From DASRPD01 sp035646535 (GTDB lineage: Bacteria; Actinomycetota; Acidimicrobiia; IMCC26256; JANYLB01): DNA of 63,944 nt. Shown here piece by piece: positions 7,725-16,234 of this stretch. Positions within the stretch are counted from its first letter, which is position 1. Each line of letters begins with the position of its first letter. The notes beneath the pieces are model-generated. The model saw only the letters and a program-made list of their open reading frames with translations. It made no database searches and was not told the origin of the DNA. The stretch covers positions 1 through 63,944 of the forward strand of contig DASRPD010000076.1 in assembly GCA_035646535.1 (NCBI GenBank), given 5' to 3'. Made by a program: the position numbers and the translations under genes.

Positions 7725-8686
7725 TCCTCCGACCAGCCGGACGCGACGCGCCGCACCGCGACCGCGGCACCCGCGGCCGAGCGGGCCACGCCGACGCCGC
7801 CTCGCGCGAGCAGGCCCGCTCGATGCGCGGCGCGCCGACCCCGATGCCGTCGAGCTGTCCGGCCGTTGCCGGTCGGCCCGCGGGCCCGACCCGCGCCGGG
7901 ACCGCCGTTCCGTCGGAGCCACCACCAGGCCGCGGCACCGGCACCGGCCGCGAGCACGATACCGCCGACCGCCATCGTCGGCCCAGGCGGCGGAGCGTGG
8001 ACTCGCTTGCGCAGGCTCACGGGATTGTGAAAGTGCAAGATCTCCCACTCGCGTTCGTCGGCCGCGCGCGCGAGCTCGCGGTCGGGGTTCACCGCGACCG
8101 GATGTCCGACCGTTTCGAGCATCGGGATATCAGTGATCGAGTCGCTGTACGCGTAGGACGTATCGAGATCGATGCCTTCGCGGGTGGCCATCTCCCGGAT
8201 TGCGACCGCCTTGTTGGGCCCGTACGCGTAGAAGGCGAGCCGGCCCGTGTAGTCGCCATCACCGTCGAGCTCGGCTCGGGTGCCGATCGCGTCGTCGGCG
8301 CCGAGATGATCCGCGAGCGGCTCGACGACCTCCTGGGGCGATGACGAGATGATGACCACCTTGCGGCCCGCCGCGCGGTGCTCCTCGATGAGCTCCACCG
8401 CTTCGGAGTAGATGATCGGCGTGACGACGTCGTCGAGCGTCTCGCGCACGATCGACGCGACGTGCTCCTGGTTCCAGCCGCGCGTCATCGCGAGCATGGC
8501 CTCGCGGACCTTCTCCATCTTCGCCTCGTCGGCGCCCACCAGCATGTAGACGACCTGCGCGTAGGCACTGCGCGCGATCGCTCGGCGGGACAACAGGCCC
8601 TCACGGTAGAAGGACTTGCCGAACGCGAGCACCGAGCTCTTCGCGATGATCGTCTTGTCGAGGTCGAAGAACGCCGCCGCCTTCAT
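7721..8686 (-). CDS. HAD-IB family phosphatase with C-terminal membrane helix
   Basis: A 321-residue protein. HAD motif I is FFDLDKT (nucleophile Asp8, acid Asp10), motif II is VIISSSP, and motif IV is YSDSITDIPML. After residue 235 a tail contains one predicted membrane helix (about 240-258) and a long Arg/Ala/Gly-rich end. The SerB-like HAD-IB group includes phosphoserine and lysophosphatidate phosphatases; the substrate here is unknown. It is divergent from the Ssd/Tad operon, matching the order around Mycobacterium Rv3661. A TAACCT hexamer 8 bases before the ATG suggests a leaderless transcript. Confidence 0.85.
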   Translation of the reverse strand: MKAAAFFDLDKTIIAKSSVLAFGKSFYREGLLSRRAIARSAYAQVVYMLVGADEAKMEKVREAMLAMTRGWNQEHVASIVRETLDDVVTPIIYSEAVELIEEHRAAGRKVVIISSSPQEVVEPLADHLGADDAIGTRAELDGDGDYTGRLAFYAYGPNKAVAIREMATREGIDLDTSYAYSDSITDIPMLETVGHPVAVNPDRELARAADEREWEILHFHNPVSLRKRVHAPPPGPTMAVGGIVLAAGAGAAAWWWLRRNGGPGAGRARGPTGNGRTARRHRGRRAAHRAGLLARGGVGVARSAAGAAVAVRRVASGWSEE

Positions 8687-8694
8687 CGTGGTTC

Positions 8695-8700
8695 AGGTTA
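8695..8700 (-). promoter_or_regulatory. Candidate -10 box for the HAD phosphatase
   Basis: TAACCT on the minus strand, 8 bases before the ATG at 8686, with no ribosome site between. Confidence 0.45.
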
Positions 8701-8823
8701 CGACCTCTTGACACGCCCGGCTGCCGACCGTACGGTGAGGTCCTTCCCCTGCGCTTCCTCCTCGTAACCCGCGCGCGGCCGCTCGAAGGCTTGCGGCTTG
8801 CGCCACGAGGAAGGATCTGCGCC

Positions 8824-9537
8824 ATGCTCTTCGCCCTCTGGTCACCCAAGGGTGGCACCGGAACGTCGGTCTTCGCGGCCGCCTGCTCACTGCTCGCCGC
8901 CCGCGTTGGTCCCGTTCGCCTCGTCGATCTCGGCGGCGACCAACCGGCGGTGCTCGGCCTCGCGGCCGATCCCAGCGCCGGCCTCGACGACTGGCTCGGC
9001 GTCGGACCGGAAGCCCCGTCCGATGCCCTCGAGCGTCTCGCGCTCGACGTCGCGCCCAACCTGACCCTGCTTCCCCGAGGAGGCGCCGGCTCCGTGCTCG
9101 CGCCGGTGCCCGGCGCGGAGGCGGGTGCGGCGCTCGCGGTTGCGCTGCGCGACGGACCCGGGGTCACGATCGCGGACGTCGGGACCGCGGCCACTCCGGC
9201 GGCCCGCGCGCTGTTGGAAGTCTCCGACGTGGCGATCATGGTCGTGCGTGGGTGCTATCTCGCGCTTCGCCGGGCCGTCGCCGCACCGGGGCTGGCCGTC
9301 ACCGCCGGGGTCGTCCTCGTCGACGAGCCGGGCCGGTCACTCGGAAGCCGCGACGTCGCCGACGTGCTCGGCCGACCCGTGGTCGCGCGCGTGCCCCTTC
9401 GCTCGGCCGTGGCCCGCGCCGTCGATGCCGGGGTGCTCGCCTCGCGGCTGCCCGACGCGATCGGTCGGCCCGCACGAGAGGTGCTCCGCGCGGTCGGGCT
9501 CGAGACCGGGGCCCAGCCCCGAGGAGCTGCGGCGTGA
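8824..9537 (+). CDS. Ssd/CpaE-like P-loop protein of the Tad locus
   Basis: A 237-residue MinD/CpaE-type protein. The deviant Walker A reads SPKGGTGTS near the N-terminus, with Thr where the second lysine is usual, so ATP hydrolysis may be weak or absent. VTIADVGTAA takes the Walker B place. In mycobacteria the orthologue (septum-site-determining protein Ssd) affects septation; in other bacteria CpaE localises Tad pili. The ATG follows GAGGAAGGA. Its stop overlaps the next GTG (GTGA). Confidence 0.8.
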   Translation: MLFALWSPKGGTGTSVFAAACSLLAARVGPVRLVDLGGDQPAVLGLAADPSAGLDDWLGVGPEAPSDALERLALDVAPNLTLLPRGGAGSVLAPVPGAEAGAALAVALRDGPGVTIADVGTAATPAARALLEVSDVAIMVVRGCYLALRRAVAAPGLAVTAGVVLVDEPGRSLGSRDVADVLGRPVVARVPLRSAVARAVDAGVLASRLPDAIGRPAREVLRAVGLETGAQPRGAAA

Positions 9538-10727
9538 CCGCGGCACGAGCCGCGACGGGAAGCGATGCCGCTCTGAAGTCGTCGGTACACGCGCAGCTTC
9601 TCGCCACCGTCCGCAGCGGCGACGCGGCCGCAGACTCGGCGGTGCGGGAACAGGTGTCGACCCTGCTCTTGGATCGTGCCCCGTTGCTCGAGCGCACCCG
9701 GCGCGATCGTCTCGTGGACGAGCTCGTCGCCGACGCGCTCGGCTTCGGTCCGCTCGAGCCGTACCTCGATGATCCCGACGTGACGGAGATCCTCGTGAAC
9801 GGGCCCACGCATGCCTTCGTCGAGCGCAATGGGCGGATGCAGCGCGTCTCCCTGTGCCTGGACGCGGATGGGATCCGGCGCGTCGTGGAACGGATCATCG
9901 CGCCCCTCGGTCTCCGTCTGGACCGCACGGCACCCATCGTGGACGCGCGACTGCCTGATGGCTCCCGGATCCATGCTGTGATCCCGCCACTCGCGCTGGA
10001 CGGCCCGTATGTCTCGATCCGCCGGTTCTCACGAGTGCCCATCTCGCTCGACGCCTTCGGCTCCCAGCCGGTCACCGACCTGCTCGAGGCAGCCGTCAGC
10101 GCGGGCTGGAACATCGTCGTCGCCGGCGGCACGAGCGCCGGCAAGACCACGTTGCTCAACGCCCTGGCCGGCGCCATCCCCCGGTCGGATCGGGTGGTCA
10201 CGATCGAGGAGACCGCGGAGCTCCAGCTGGGATGCCCGCACCTCGTCCGGCTCGAGGCGCGCCCACCCAACGCCGAAGGAGTCGGCGCCGTGACCGTCCG
10301 CGACCTCGTGCGCGCCGCGTTGCGGATGCGACCGGACCGGATCGTGGTGGGCGAGGTCCGCGGCGGCGAGGCGTTCGACATGCTCCAGGCGCTCAACACC
10401 GGCCATGACGGCTCCCTCACGACCGTGCATGCCAACGGTGTGGCCGAAGCCGTGCAGCGGCTCGAGACGCTCGTGCTCCTCGCCGGGGCGGGCTTGCCGA
10501 TCGAGGCGGTTCGCGCCCAGATCGCCGCATCGATCGACGCCGTCGTGTTCGTCGCTCGTGGTGCCGGAGGACAGCGGTTCATCACCGACGTGGCCGAGCT
10601 CCATCCGTCCGCCGGCCACGGTTCGCCACCAACGGTTCGCACCCTGTTCTCGACTGGCCCGGGTGGGCTCACAACCTGCGCCGAGCCGCGCCGAGCCGCG
10701 CGCCGGTGTGGGTCGGAGTCCTCATGA
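9534..10727 (+). CDS. tadA: TadA/CpaF-type pilus assembly ATPase
   Basis: A 397-residue secretion ATPase. An N-terminal domain precedes the Walker A GGTSAGKTT (about residue 203), an Asp box TIEETAELQL, Walker B RIVVGEVRGGEAFDML and a His box around TTVHAN. It powers polymerisation and retraction of Flp pilin at the inner membrane. Start GTG overlaps the Ssd stop by 4 bases, and its own TGA overlaps the TadB start (ATGA), so the operon is tightly coupled. The last 20 or so codons contain a duplicated decamer (10682-10701). Confidence 0.92.
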   Translation: MTAARAATGSDAALKSSVHAQLLATVRSGDAAADSAVREQVSTLLLDRAPLLERTRRDRLVDELVADALGFGPLEPYLDDPDVTEILVNGPTHAFVERNGRMQRVSLCLDADGIRRVVERIIAPLGLRLDRTAPIVDARLPDGSRIHAVIPPLALDGPYVSIRRFSRVPISLDAFGSQPVTDLLEAAVSAGWNIVVAGGTSAGKTTLLNALAGAIPRSDRVVTIEETAELQLGCPHLVRLEARPPNAEGVGAVTVRDLVRAALRMRPDRIVVGEVRGGEAFDMLQALNTGHDGSLTTVHANGVAEAVQRLETLVLLAGAGLPIEAVRAQIAASIDAVVFVARGAGGQRFITDVAELHPSAGHGSPPTVRTLFSTGPGGLTTCAEPRRAARRCGSESS

Positions 10728-11590
10728 TTGCCCTTGTCGTCATCTGCGTCGGCATGCTCGCCGCGGTGGAGCTCGGTCGCGCGGCCCGGCGGGCCGACTC
10801 GGCCGGTCGCGCCCATGACCTCGCCCCCGCGTCGAAGCGCCTCCTGCCCTTCTCCATTCGGGTTCGTCTCGCCGACGCGCTCGCCGCGGCGGATCTAGCC
10901 GTGACGCCCGAGGACGCGGTCCGCCTCTGGCTGTCGTCGCTCGCCGGAGCCGCCCTGGTCGGTGCCGCGCTCGCTCCGGCACTCGGTCTCGTGGTTGGTG
11001 TCGCCATCGGGCTCGGGGCACCGGCCGCGCTGGCTGCGGCGCGGGTGCGCCGCGACCGCCGACTCGTCAACGCGTTGCCCGGCCTGCTCGACAGTGTGGC
11101 GGCAGAGCTCCGAGGCGGGGGGACGGTGACCGGCGCGTTGGTCCGATCCGGAGGCGGACGCGGCTCGCTCGGCTCCGACATGGCCGCGTTGTGTGCCCGT
11201 ACCGATCTCGGCCAGACCCCGGTGGACGCCCTGGGTGACTGGGCGAACGAGCGACCGTTGCCCGGTGTCGCCGAATGCGCGGGCGCGCTCGCGATCGCCT
11301 TCACCACCGGTGGAAGAGCGGCTGTCGCGCTCGTCAACCTGGCCGCCGCGTTGCGCGAGCGCGCCGGAGCGGTCGACGAGGCCCGAGCGCTCTCGGCCCA
11401 GACGCGTGCTTCCGCGGTCGTCATCGGCGTCGCGCCGATCGCGTACCTCATGTTCTCGTCGATCGTCGATCCGGGCTCCGTCGGTGCCCTCGTGGGCACC
11501 CCCATCGGATGGTCGTGCCTGGTCGGTGGCCTCGCGCTCGACGCCGTGGCGATGGCGTGGATGCGGCGAATCCTGCGGAGCCCCGGATGA
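10724..11590 (+). CDS. tadB: TadB-like pilus inner-membrane protein
   Basis: A 288-residue protein with an N-terminal membrane helix, a pair of helices around residues 75-105, a cytoplasmic helical domain of type II secretion F fold, and a C-terminal helix pair. With TadC it forms the platform on which TadA acts. The chosen ATG forms ATGA with the TadA stop and has GGAG 7 bases upstream; a GTG at 10706 is an alternative. Confidence 0.85.
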   Translation: MIALVVICVGMLAAVELGRAARRADSAGRAHDLAPASKRLLPFSIRVRLADALAAADLAVTPEDAVRLWLSSLAGAALVGAALAPALGLVVGVAIGLGAPAALAAARVRRDRRLVNALPGLLDSVAAELRGGGTVTGALVRSGGGRGSLGSDMAALCARTDLGQTPVDALGDWANERPLPGVAECAGALAIAFTTGGRAAVALVNLAAALRERAGAVDEARALSAQTRASAVVIGVAPIAYLMFSSIVDPGSVGALVGTPIGWSCLVGGLALDAVAMAWMRRILRSPG

Positions 11591-12237
11591 TCAGCCTGCT
11601 GCTCGGGATGGCGTGGGCGTCGCTCGTGGCGGTTCCGATCCTGATGCGCGCCGAGCGCGCTTCGGTGGTGACGCGCGCGGGGGCACTCGGGCTGCCGTCG
11701 GCGGTCGGAGGCCCTCATGCACATCGCCTCCGCCGGGTCCTGCGCGCGCTCGAGTCACTCACCGGGTGGCGTCGCCGACGACGAGCGACCCGGCTGCTGC
11801 AATCGGAGATCGTACGCGAGCTCCCGATCACCATTGATCTCCTGGGCGTCGCGATCGCCGCGGGCTATACGCCGTACCTCGCGCTCGAGGTCGCGACCCG
11901 GTGGGCGGCACCACCCACGGCGCGCCTGCTCACCGGTGCGCTCGAAGCCTGTCGCCTCGGAGCGTCCTTCGAGCAGGCTCTCGACGAGCTGGCCGATCTC
12001 CAGCCCGCCCTCCGTCCCGTCTCGGAGGCGCTCCTCGCGTCGGACCGGCTGGGCGCGCCGGTCGGTGACTCCCTCGGCCGGTTGGCGACGACCGCACGGG
12101 CCGACATTCGGCGCCGGGCCGAGGCGCACGCCCGCACCGTGCCCGTTCGTCTGCTCTTCCCCCTCGTGCTCCTGGTGCTCCCCGCGTTCGTGCTGCTGAC
12201 CGTCGTGCCGACGGTCGCAACGCGGCTCGGGGGCTAG
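11587..12237 (+). CDS. tadC: TadC-like pilus inner-membrane protein
   Basis: A 216-residue type II secretion F-domain protein: short N-terminal membrane segment, basic stretch GWRRRRRA, an F domain (ELPITIDLLGVAIAAGYT…) and two C-terminal helices (about 187-212). The start overlaps the TadB stop as ATGA. It is shorter than proteobacterial TadC, as usual for actinobacteria. Confidence 0.85.
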   Translation: MISLLLGMAWASLVAVPILMRAERASVVTRAGALGLPSAVGGPHAHRLRRVLRALESLTGWRRRRRATRLLQSEIVRELPITIDLLGVAIAAGYTPYLALEVATRWAAPPTARLLTGALEACRLGASFEQALDELADLQPALRPVSEALLASDRLGAPVGDSLGRLATTARADIRRRAEAHARTVPVRLLFPLVLLVLPAFVLLTVVPTVATRLGG

Positions 12238-12282
12238 CCGAGCTTCCCCCTACTCGACGTTCACGATTCGGGAGGTTCTTCG

Positions 12283-12477
12283 GTGTTTCGACGTGTTGTG
12301 CAATCCATTCGTGGTCTTGCTGGCCGCGTTCGTGTCGAGGTCGGTCAGACGACCGCGGAGTATGCGCTCGTGATCCTCGGCGCGGCTGCGGTCGCGACGT
12401 TGCTCATCACCTGGGCCGGTCGCAGTCACGCGATCGGCAAGCTCTTCGACGAGGTCATCGGGAAGGTGCTGGGGTAG
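12283..12477 (+). CDS. Flp-type pilin
   Basis: A 64-residue prepilin with GTG start and ribosome site GGAGG (12271-12275). A basic leader of about 20 residues ends before GQTTAEYALVILGAA: prepilin peptidase would cut after Gly, leaving Glu at position 5 of the mature pilin, followed by a hydrophobic helix. This is the major subunit built by the Tad machinery encoded just upstream. Confidence 0.88.
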   Translation: MFRRVVQSIRGLAGRVRVEVGQTTAEYALVILGAAAVATLLITWAGRSHAIGKLFDEVIGKVLG

Positions 12478-12888
12478 GTGGCCTGTCCGTCGCTCCGATC
12501 CGCACCGCGCCGCCTGCTCGGAAGGTCTTGCCGGTCCGGCCAGTCCGGTCAGTCGACGGTGGAGTTCGCGCTCCTCACCCCGCTCTTGGTCTTCTTGGTG
12601 ATGGTGCTGCTCCAGGTCGCTCTCGTCGTCCGCGGTCAGCTGGCCGTTGTCGACGCGGCGCGCGAGGCGGTGCGGGTCGCGAGCGTCGATCGGAACCCCG
12701 GTCATGCTCGTGCGGCGGCTCGCCGGACGTTGCCCGAGGCCGAGGTCACCGTCGGTGCCCGGCCCGACGTCGGCTCGCCCATCGTTGTCGAGGTGCGCTA
12801 CCGGCTGGTCACCGACCTGCCGTTGATCGGTCCGTTGTTTCCGGACCCCGACCTCCATGCCCGCGCCGTCATGCGGGCCGAACAGTGA
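12478..12888 (+). CDS. tadE: TadE-like pseudopilin
   Basis: A 136-residue protein. The GTG follows the Flp stop with no gap. The leader ends at GQSTVEFALLTPLLVFLVM, the TadE-type cleavage and hydrophobic segment with the conserved Glu; a small beta-rich domain follows. It is expected to be a minor pilin or assembly factor. Confidence 0.85.
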   Translation: MACPSLRSAPRRLLGRSCRSGQSGQSTVEFALLTPLLVFLVMVLLQVALVVRGQLAVVDAAREAVRVASVDRNPGHARAAARRTLPEAEVTVGARPDVGSPIVVEVRYRLVTDLPLIGPLFPDPDLHARAVMRAEQ

Positions 12889-13319
12889 CACGCGCGCGCC
12901 GCCGGGTCGCCGGGCCGGCGATCGTCGGCGAGGAAGGGGCGTTCACGATCCTGTTGGTCGGGGTCGCCGTCATCGCGGTGACGCTCGCGCTCTCGGCGGC
13001 GCGTCTCGGTGGGGCGTTGACGACTCGAGCCCGAGCGCAGACTGCGGCGGACGCGGCGGCACTTGCCGCGGCCGACTCCCTGGCCCTCGGCACCGGCGAC
13101 GCCGCCGCGCAGGCGACGGAATTCGCGGCGGCTCACGAGGCGCGTGTCGTCCGCTGCGACTGTGCGGGGTCTGTTGCCGAGGTCACCGTGGAGGTCGACG
13201 GGTCAGTGCTCGCCGGGCTGCCGGGACCCGCGCGGGCCCGAGCCCGCGCGGTGGTGGACGACAGCTGTGCGTTTTACGAGCGAGCCGCCGACTGTCTCGA
13301 CGCGGTGCTCGCCGGCTGA
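12885..13319 (+). CDS. TadE-like/TadG-like protein of the helicase-secretion neighbourhood
   Basis: A 144-residue protein starting GTG in a GTGA overlap with TadE. It has an N-terminal hydrophobic segment beginning GAFTILLVG and then the RAQTAADAAALAAAD motif of TadG-like putative pilus proteins, followed by a small Cys-containing domain (CDCAG, SCAF, DCLD). It matches the short Rv3654c-type family found between Tad genes and the DEAH helicase. The stop abuts the stop of the convergent inhibitor gene without a spacer. Confidence 0.8.
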   Translation: MTRARRRVAGPAIVGEEGAFTILLVGVAVIAVTLALSAARLGGALTTRARAQTAADAAALAAADSLALGTGDAAAQATEFAAAHEARVVRCDCAGSVAEVTVEVDGSVLAGLPGPARARARAVVDDSCAFYERAADCLDAVLAG

Positions 13320-13748
13320 CTACTTGACCGTGATCTCGTACTCGACGGTCTGGTCGTCGGGCGAGTCGGGCTCGCTCGGCCGGGAGTAGGTGAGGGTGAC
13401 CGTCGCGTCGCCCTCTTTGATCGCCCGGTACCGGAACCGCTGTTTGCCCGGCGCACCGACCTCGTCGCCCGACGGCGCGACCACCGTCTCGTTGATGAAC
13501 TTGACCGCGTCGCCCGGTTTGCCGTCGCGGGTCCAGGTGAACCCGGTGCTGGGGGTGGACTCCAACACGATCACGAACGGCTGATCCGGTTTGACGGTGA
13601 TGTCGGTGGTCTCGGTGCCTTCGATGATCTTGGCCTTCGGGCGATCAGGGCCACCACCGCCGCCACAGGCCGAGAGCAGGACGAGTGCGAGCGTCGCCGC
13701 GAGCACCGCGACGAGCTTCGGACGAGCTGGTCGTTTCTCGCGAGCCAT
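13320..13748 (-). CDS. Chagasin-like (I42) protease-inhibitor lipoprotein
   Basis: A 142-residue lipoprotein. The signal peptide ends in LLSAC, followed by a Gly-rich linker and a domain with the motifs of inhibitor family I42: STGFTW (loop 2, NPTTG-like), GAPGKQRFRYRAIKEGDATV (loop 4 region) and YSRPSEP in the RPW-like position. Family members inhibit papain-like cysteine proteases. The ATG has AGGAG upstream; the open frame runs further but without support. It lies downstream of the DEAH helicase on the same strand. Confidence 0.7.
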   Translation of the reverse strand: MAREKRPARPKLVAVLAATLALVLLSACGGGGGPDRPKAKIIEGTETTDITVKPDQPFVIVLESTPSTGFTWTRDGKPGDAVKFINETVVAPSGDEVGAPGKQRFRYRAIKEGDATVTLTYSRPSEPDSPDDQTVEYEITVK

Positions 13749-13870
13749 TGGGTTTCTCCTCTTGGGACCGCTCGGCGACCGGATCGGCACCTGACGGCTG
13801 AGCGAGCGGCACAGACAGGATTGCCGCGAACGCACCACGCGCGCAACGTTCCCGGATGGGGCCCCGAAGA

Positions 13871-16066
13871 CTAGCCGTGATGCAACGGATGGGCGAGAGC
13901 CCGCAGAAGAGCAATCGCCCCGGGTTTGTCGAGAGACTCGTTCCAGTTCCCACACTTGGGCGACTGCACACAGGATGGGCAGCCGTCCTCGCACGTGCAG
14001 GCAGAAATGAGGTCACGCGTGGCCGCGACGAGCTCGCCGAGCCGCGCGAAGGCCAGGTCGGCGATCCCGGCACCGCCGGCGAAGCCGTCGTAGACGAAGA
14101 TCGTCGGCCGGCCGGTCGCGGGGTGCTCGGCCATGGAGACCCCACCGACATCCCAGCGGTCGCAGATCGCGAAGAGCGGCAGCAAGCCGATGAGCCCGTG
14201 TTCGGCCGCGTGGACCGACCCCAGCACGCGGGTCGCGTCCACGCCCGCTCGGGCCAGGACCTCCGCCGGGAGGGTGTACCAGCAGGCGCGGGTCGGCAGT
14301 GTCCGTGGCGGAAGATCCAGCGGCACCGTCTCGATGACCTCGTTCGTCGAGACCTGCTTGCGTTGGTAGCCGACCACACGGTGGGTGACCTCGACCCCGC
14401 CCAGCCGGCCGTGCCCCTCGCCGATCGGTACCGAGCGGTCCTCGCCGGTGATCGAGATGTCGATCTCAGTGCGGGGTTGGGTGTACTCGTCGATGTCGTC
14501 GGCCGGAGCGAGCGTCGCCTCGTGACCGGCCACGTCGAGCCGGTCGACACGCCACTGACGACCGCGGTGGAGATACATCGCGCCCGGATGGGCGACCTGG
14601 AACACGCGGGCGTCGTCGGTCGTACCGACGAGCGTCCCGTCGTCGGCGACCAGGCGGTACTCCGCGGTCGAACCGGTGCGCAGGCCGACGCGAGGGGCCG
14701 GCGCATCGCGACCGGCCCAGTACATGGTGCCGCGGCGCGGCTTGAGCTGATCGGCCAGGGTCAGTCGACGGACCGCGTCGTCGAGCCCGGGGCCGAACCA
14801 TCGCTCGTCCTCGTTGGTGAGCGGCAGCTCGTGTGCCGCGCACGCAACCTGCGGATCGAGCACGAACGGGTTCTGCGGGTTCACGACCGCGGCTTCCGCT
14901 CGACGGGTGAACAGCTCGCGGGGATGTGCCGCGTACCACTGGTCGAGCTGGTCGTCGCCGGCGATCAGCACCGCAGCCGCACTTCGTCGCCCGCGTCCCG
15001 CGCGCCCGACTTGTTGCCACAGCGACGCGAGGGTGCCGGGAAAGCCATTCACGACGACCGCGCTCAGCGCGCCGACATCGATGCCGAGCTCGAGCGCGTT
15101 CGTGGCCGCGATCCCCACCAGCTCGCCGTCGGCGAGGGCCCGCTCCACATCCCGGCGCTCCCGCGGGAGGTATCCGGCCCGGTACGACGCCACCCGCGCG
15201 GCCGCGTCCGGTGCGAGGACCGCGAGCTGCTCGCGCGCGTAGGAGGCGACGAGCTCGGCGCCGCGTCGCGAGCGGGTGAACGCGATCGTCGGATGGCCGG
15301 ACGCAACGAAACGGGCCAGCGCACGCGCCGTCTCGACGTTGGCCGACGCCCGCGCGCGGGATCGACCGTTCAGCAGCGGTCGCTGCCAGATCGCGAAGCT
15401 GCGACCACGCTGGGGCGCGCCGTCGTCGGTGATCGCCTCGACCGGCAGTCCGCACAGCTCCGACGCGAGCTCCGCCGGGTTCCCGATCGTCGCGCTCGCG
15501 AAGCAGAACGAGGGGGTCGAGCCGTAGTGCTCGGCGATCCGACGCAGCCGGCCCAGCACGTGCGCCACATGGCTGCCGAACACGCCCCGCAGGGTGTGGA
15601 GCTCGTCGACGACGACGTAGCGCAGTCGCAGGAAGAAGTCCGACCACCGGCCGTGGGCGGGCAGGATCCCCATGTGGAGCATCTCGGGGTTCGTGAGCAC
15701 GACGTTCGCGTGCCGGCGCGCCCACACCCGATCATCGGGCGAGGTGTCTCCGTCATAGGTCACGGCTCGGAGACCGGGTACGAGCCATGACCGCAGCGAT
15801 CGGAGCTGGTCCTGGGCGAGTGCTTTCGTCGGGAATACGCACAGCGCGGTGTCGCGATTGCCCGACACGACCGAGTCGATGATCGGGAGCTGGTAGCAGA
15901 GCGACTTGCCCGAGGCCGTCCCGGTCGCGATCACCGCGCTCTCGCCGCGCCGCAGAGCGTCGATGGCGCGCGCCTGGTGCGTCCAGAGGCCGTCGATGCG
16001 TCGCGCTCGGAGGCGTTCGTACACCTCCGGATGGAGTGGCTCGGTCAGAGGTGCGGTCCGGCCCAT
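13871..16066 (-). CDS. DEAH/DExH-box helicase with DUF1998 Cys cluster (MrfA-like)
   Basis: At least 731 residues. Motif I is ATGTASGKS, Ia FPTKALAQDQ, II VVVDELH (DELH), III SATIGNP, V TNALELGIDVG, VI QQVGRAGRGRR. The C-terminal DUF1998 region carries a metal-binding set CTCEDGCPSCVQSPKC. Relatives such as YprA/MrfA act in repair of mitomycin damage. It belongs to the helicase-secretion neighbourhood next to Tad genes. Start uncertain: the frame stays open and protein-like for another 29 codons to an ATC at 16153 that stands 6 bases after TAAGGT, the leaderless geometry seen elsewhere in the window; no ATG, GTG or TTG lies between. Confidence 0.9.
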   Translation of the reverse strand: MGRTAPLTEPLHPEVYERLRARRIDGLWTHQARAIDALRRGESAVIATGTASGKSLCYQLPIIDSVVSGNRDTALCVFPTKALAQDQLRSLRSWLVPGLRAVTYDGDTSPDDRVWARRHANVVLTNPEMLHMGILPAHGRWSDFFLRLRYVVVDELHTLRGVFGSHVAHVLGRLRRIAEHYGSTPSFCFASATIGNPAELASELCGLPVEAITDDGAPQRGRSFAIWQRPLLNGRSRARASANVETARALARFVASGHPTIAFTRSRRGAELVASYAREQLAVLAPDAAARVASYRAGYLPRERRDVERALADGELVGIAATNALELGIDVGALSAVVVNGFPGTLASLWQQVGRAGRGRRSAAAVLIAGDDQLDQWYAAHPRELFTRRAEAAVVNPQNPFVLDPQVACAAHELPLTNEDERWFGPGLDDAVRRLTLADQLKPRRGTMYWAGRDAPAPRVGLRTGSTAEYRLVADDGTLVGTTDDARVFQVAHPGAMYLHRGRQWRVDRLDVAGHEATLAPADDIDEYTQPRTEIDISITGEDRSVPIGEGHGRLGGVEVTHRVVGYQRKQVSTNEVIETVPLDLPPRTLPTRACWYTLPAEVLARAGVDATRVLGSVHAAEHGLIGLLPLFAICDRWDVGGVSMAEHPATGRPTIFVYDGFAGGAGIADLAFARLGELVAATRDLISACTCEDGCPSCVQSPKCGNWNESLDKPGAIALLRALAHPLHHG

Positions 16067-16159
16067 CGCGGCCGGAAGCTCCTCGCGGAACGTGATCCGG
16101 TCCGCCAGCTCGGGGTCCGCGATGAGGGCGTCGAGCGTGTCTCGTGCGTCGATCCGTCG

Positions 16160-16165
16160 ACCTTA
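16160..16165 (-). promoter_or_regulatory. Candidate -10 box for the helicase
   Basis: TAAGGT on the minus strand, followed by 6 bases and then ATC in frame with the helicase. Confidence 0.35.
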
Positions 16166-16200
16166 CTGACGTGGCCGGACAGCGACGGATCGCGCGCCGC

Positions 16201-16233
16201 GTTCGAGCCGCGTTCGAGCCGCGTTCGAGCCGC
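16201..16233. repeat. Three perfect copies of an 11-mer
   Basis: GTTCGAGCCGC three times in tandem, ending 1 base before the stop of the LytR-CpsA-Psr gene (16235). The rest of this gap holds the helicase promoter candidate. Confidence 0.85.
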
Positions 16234-16234
16234 G

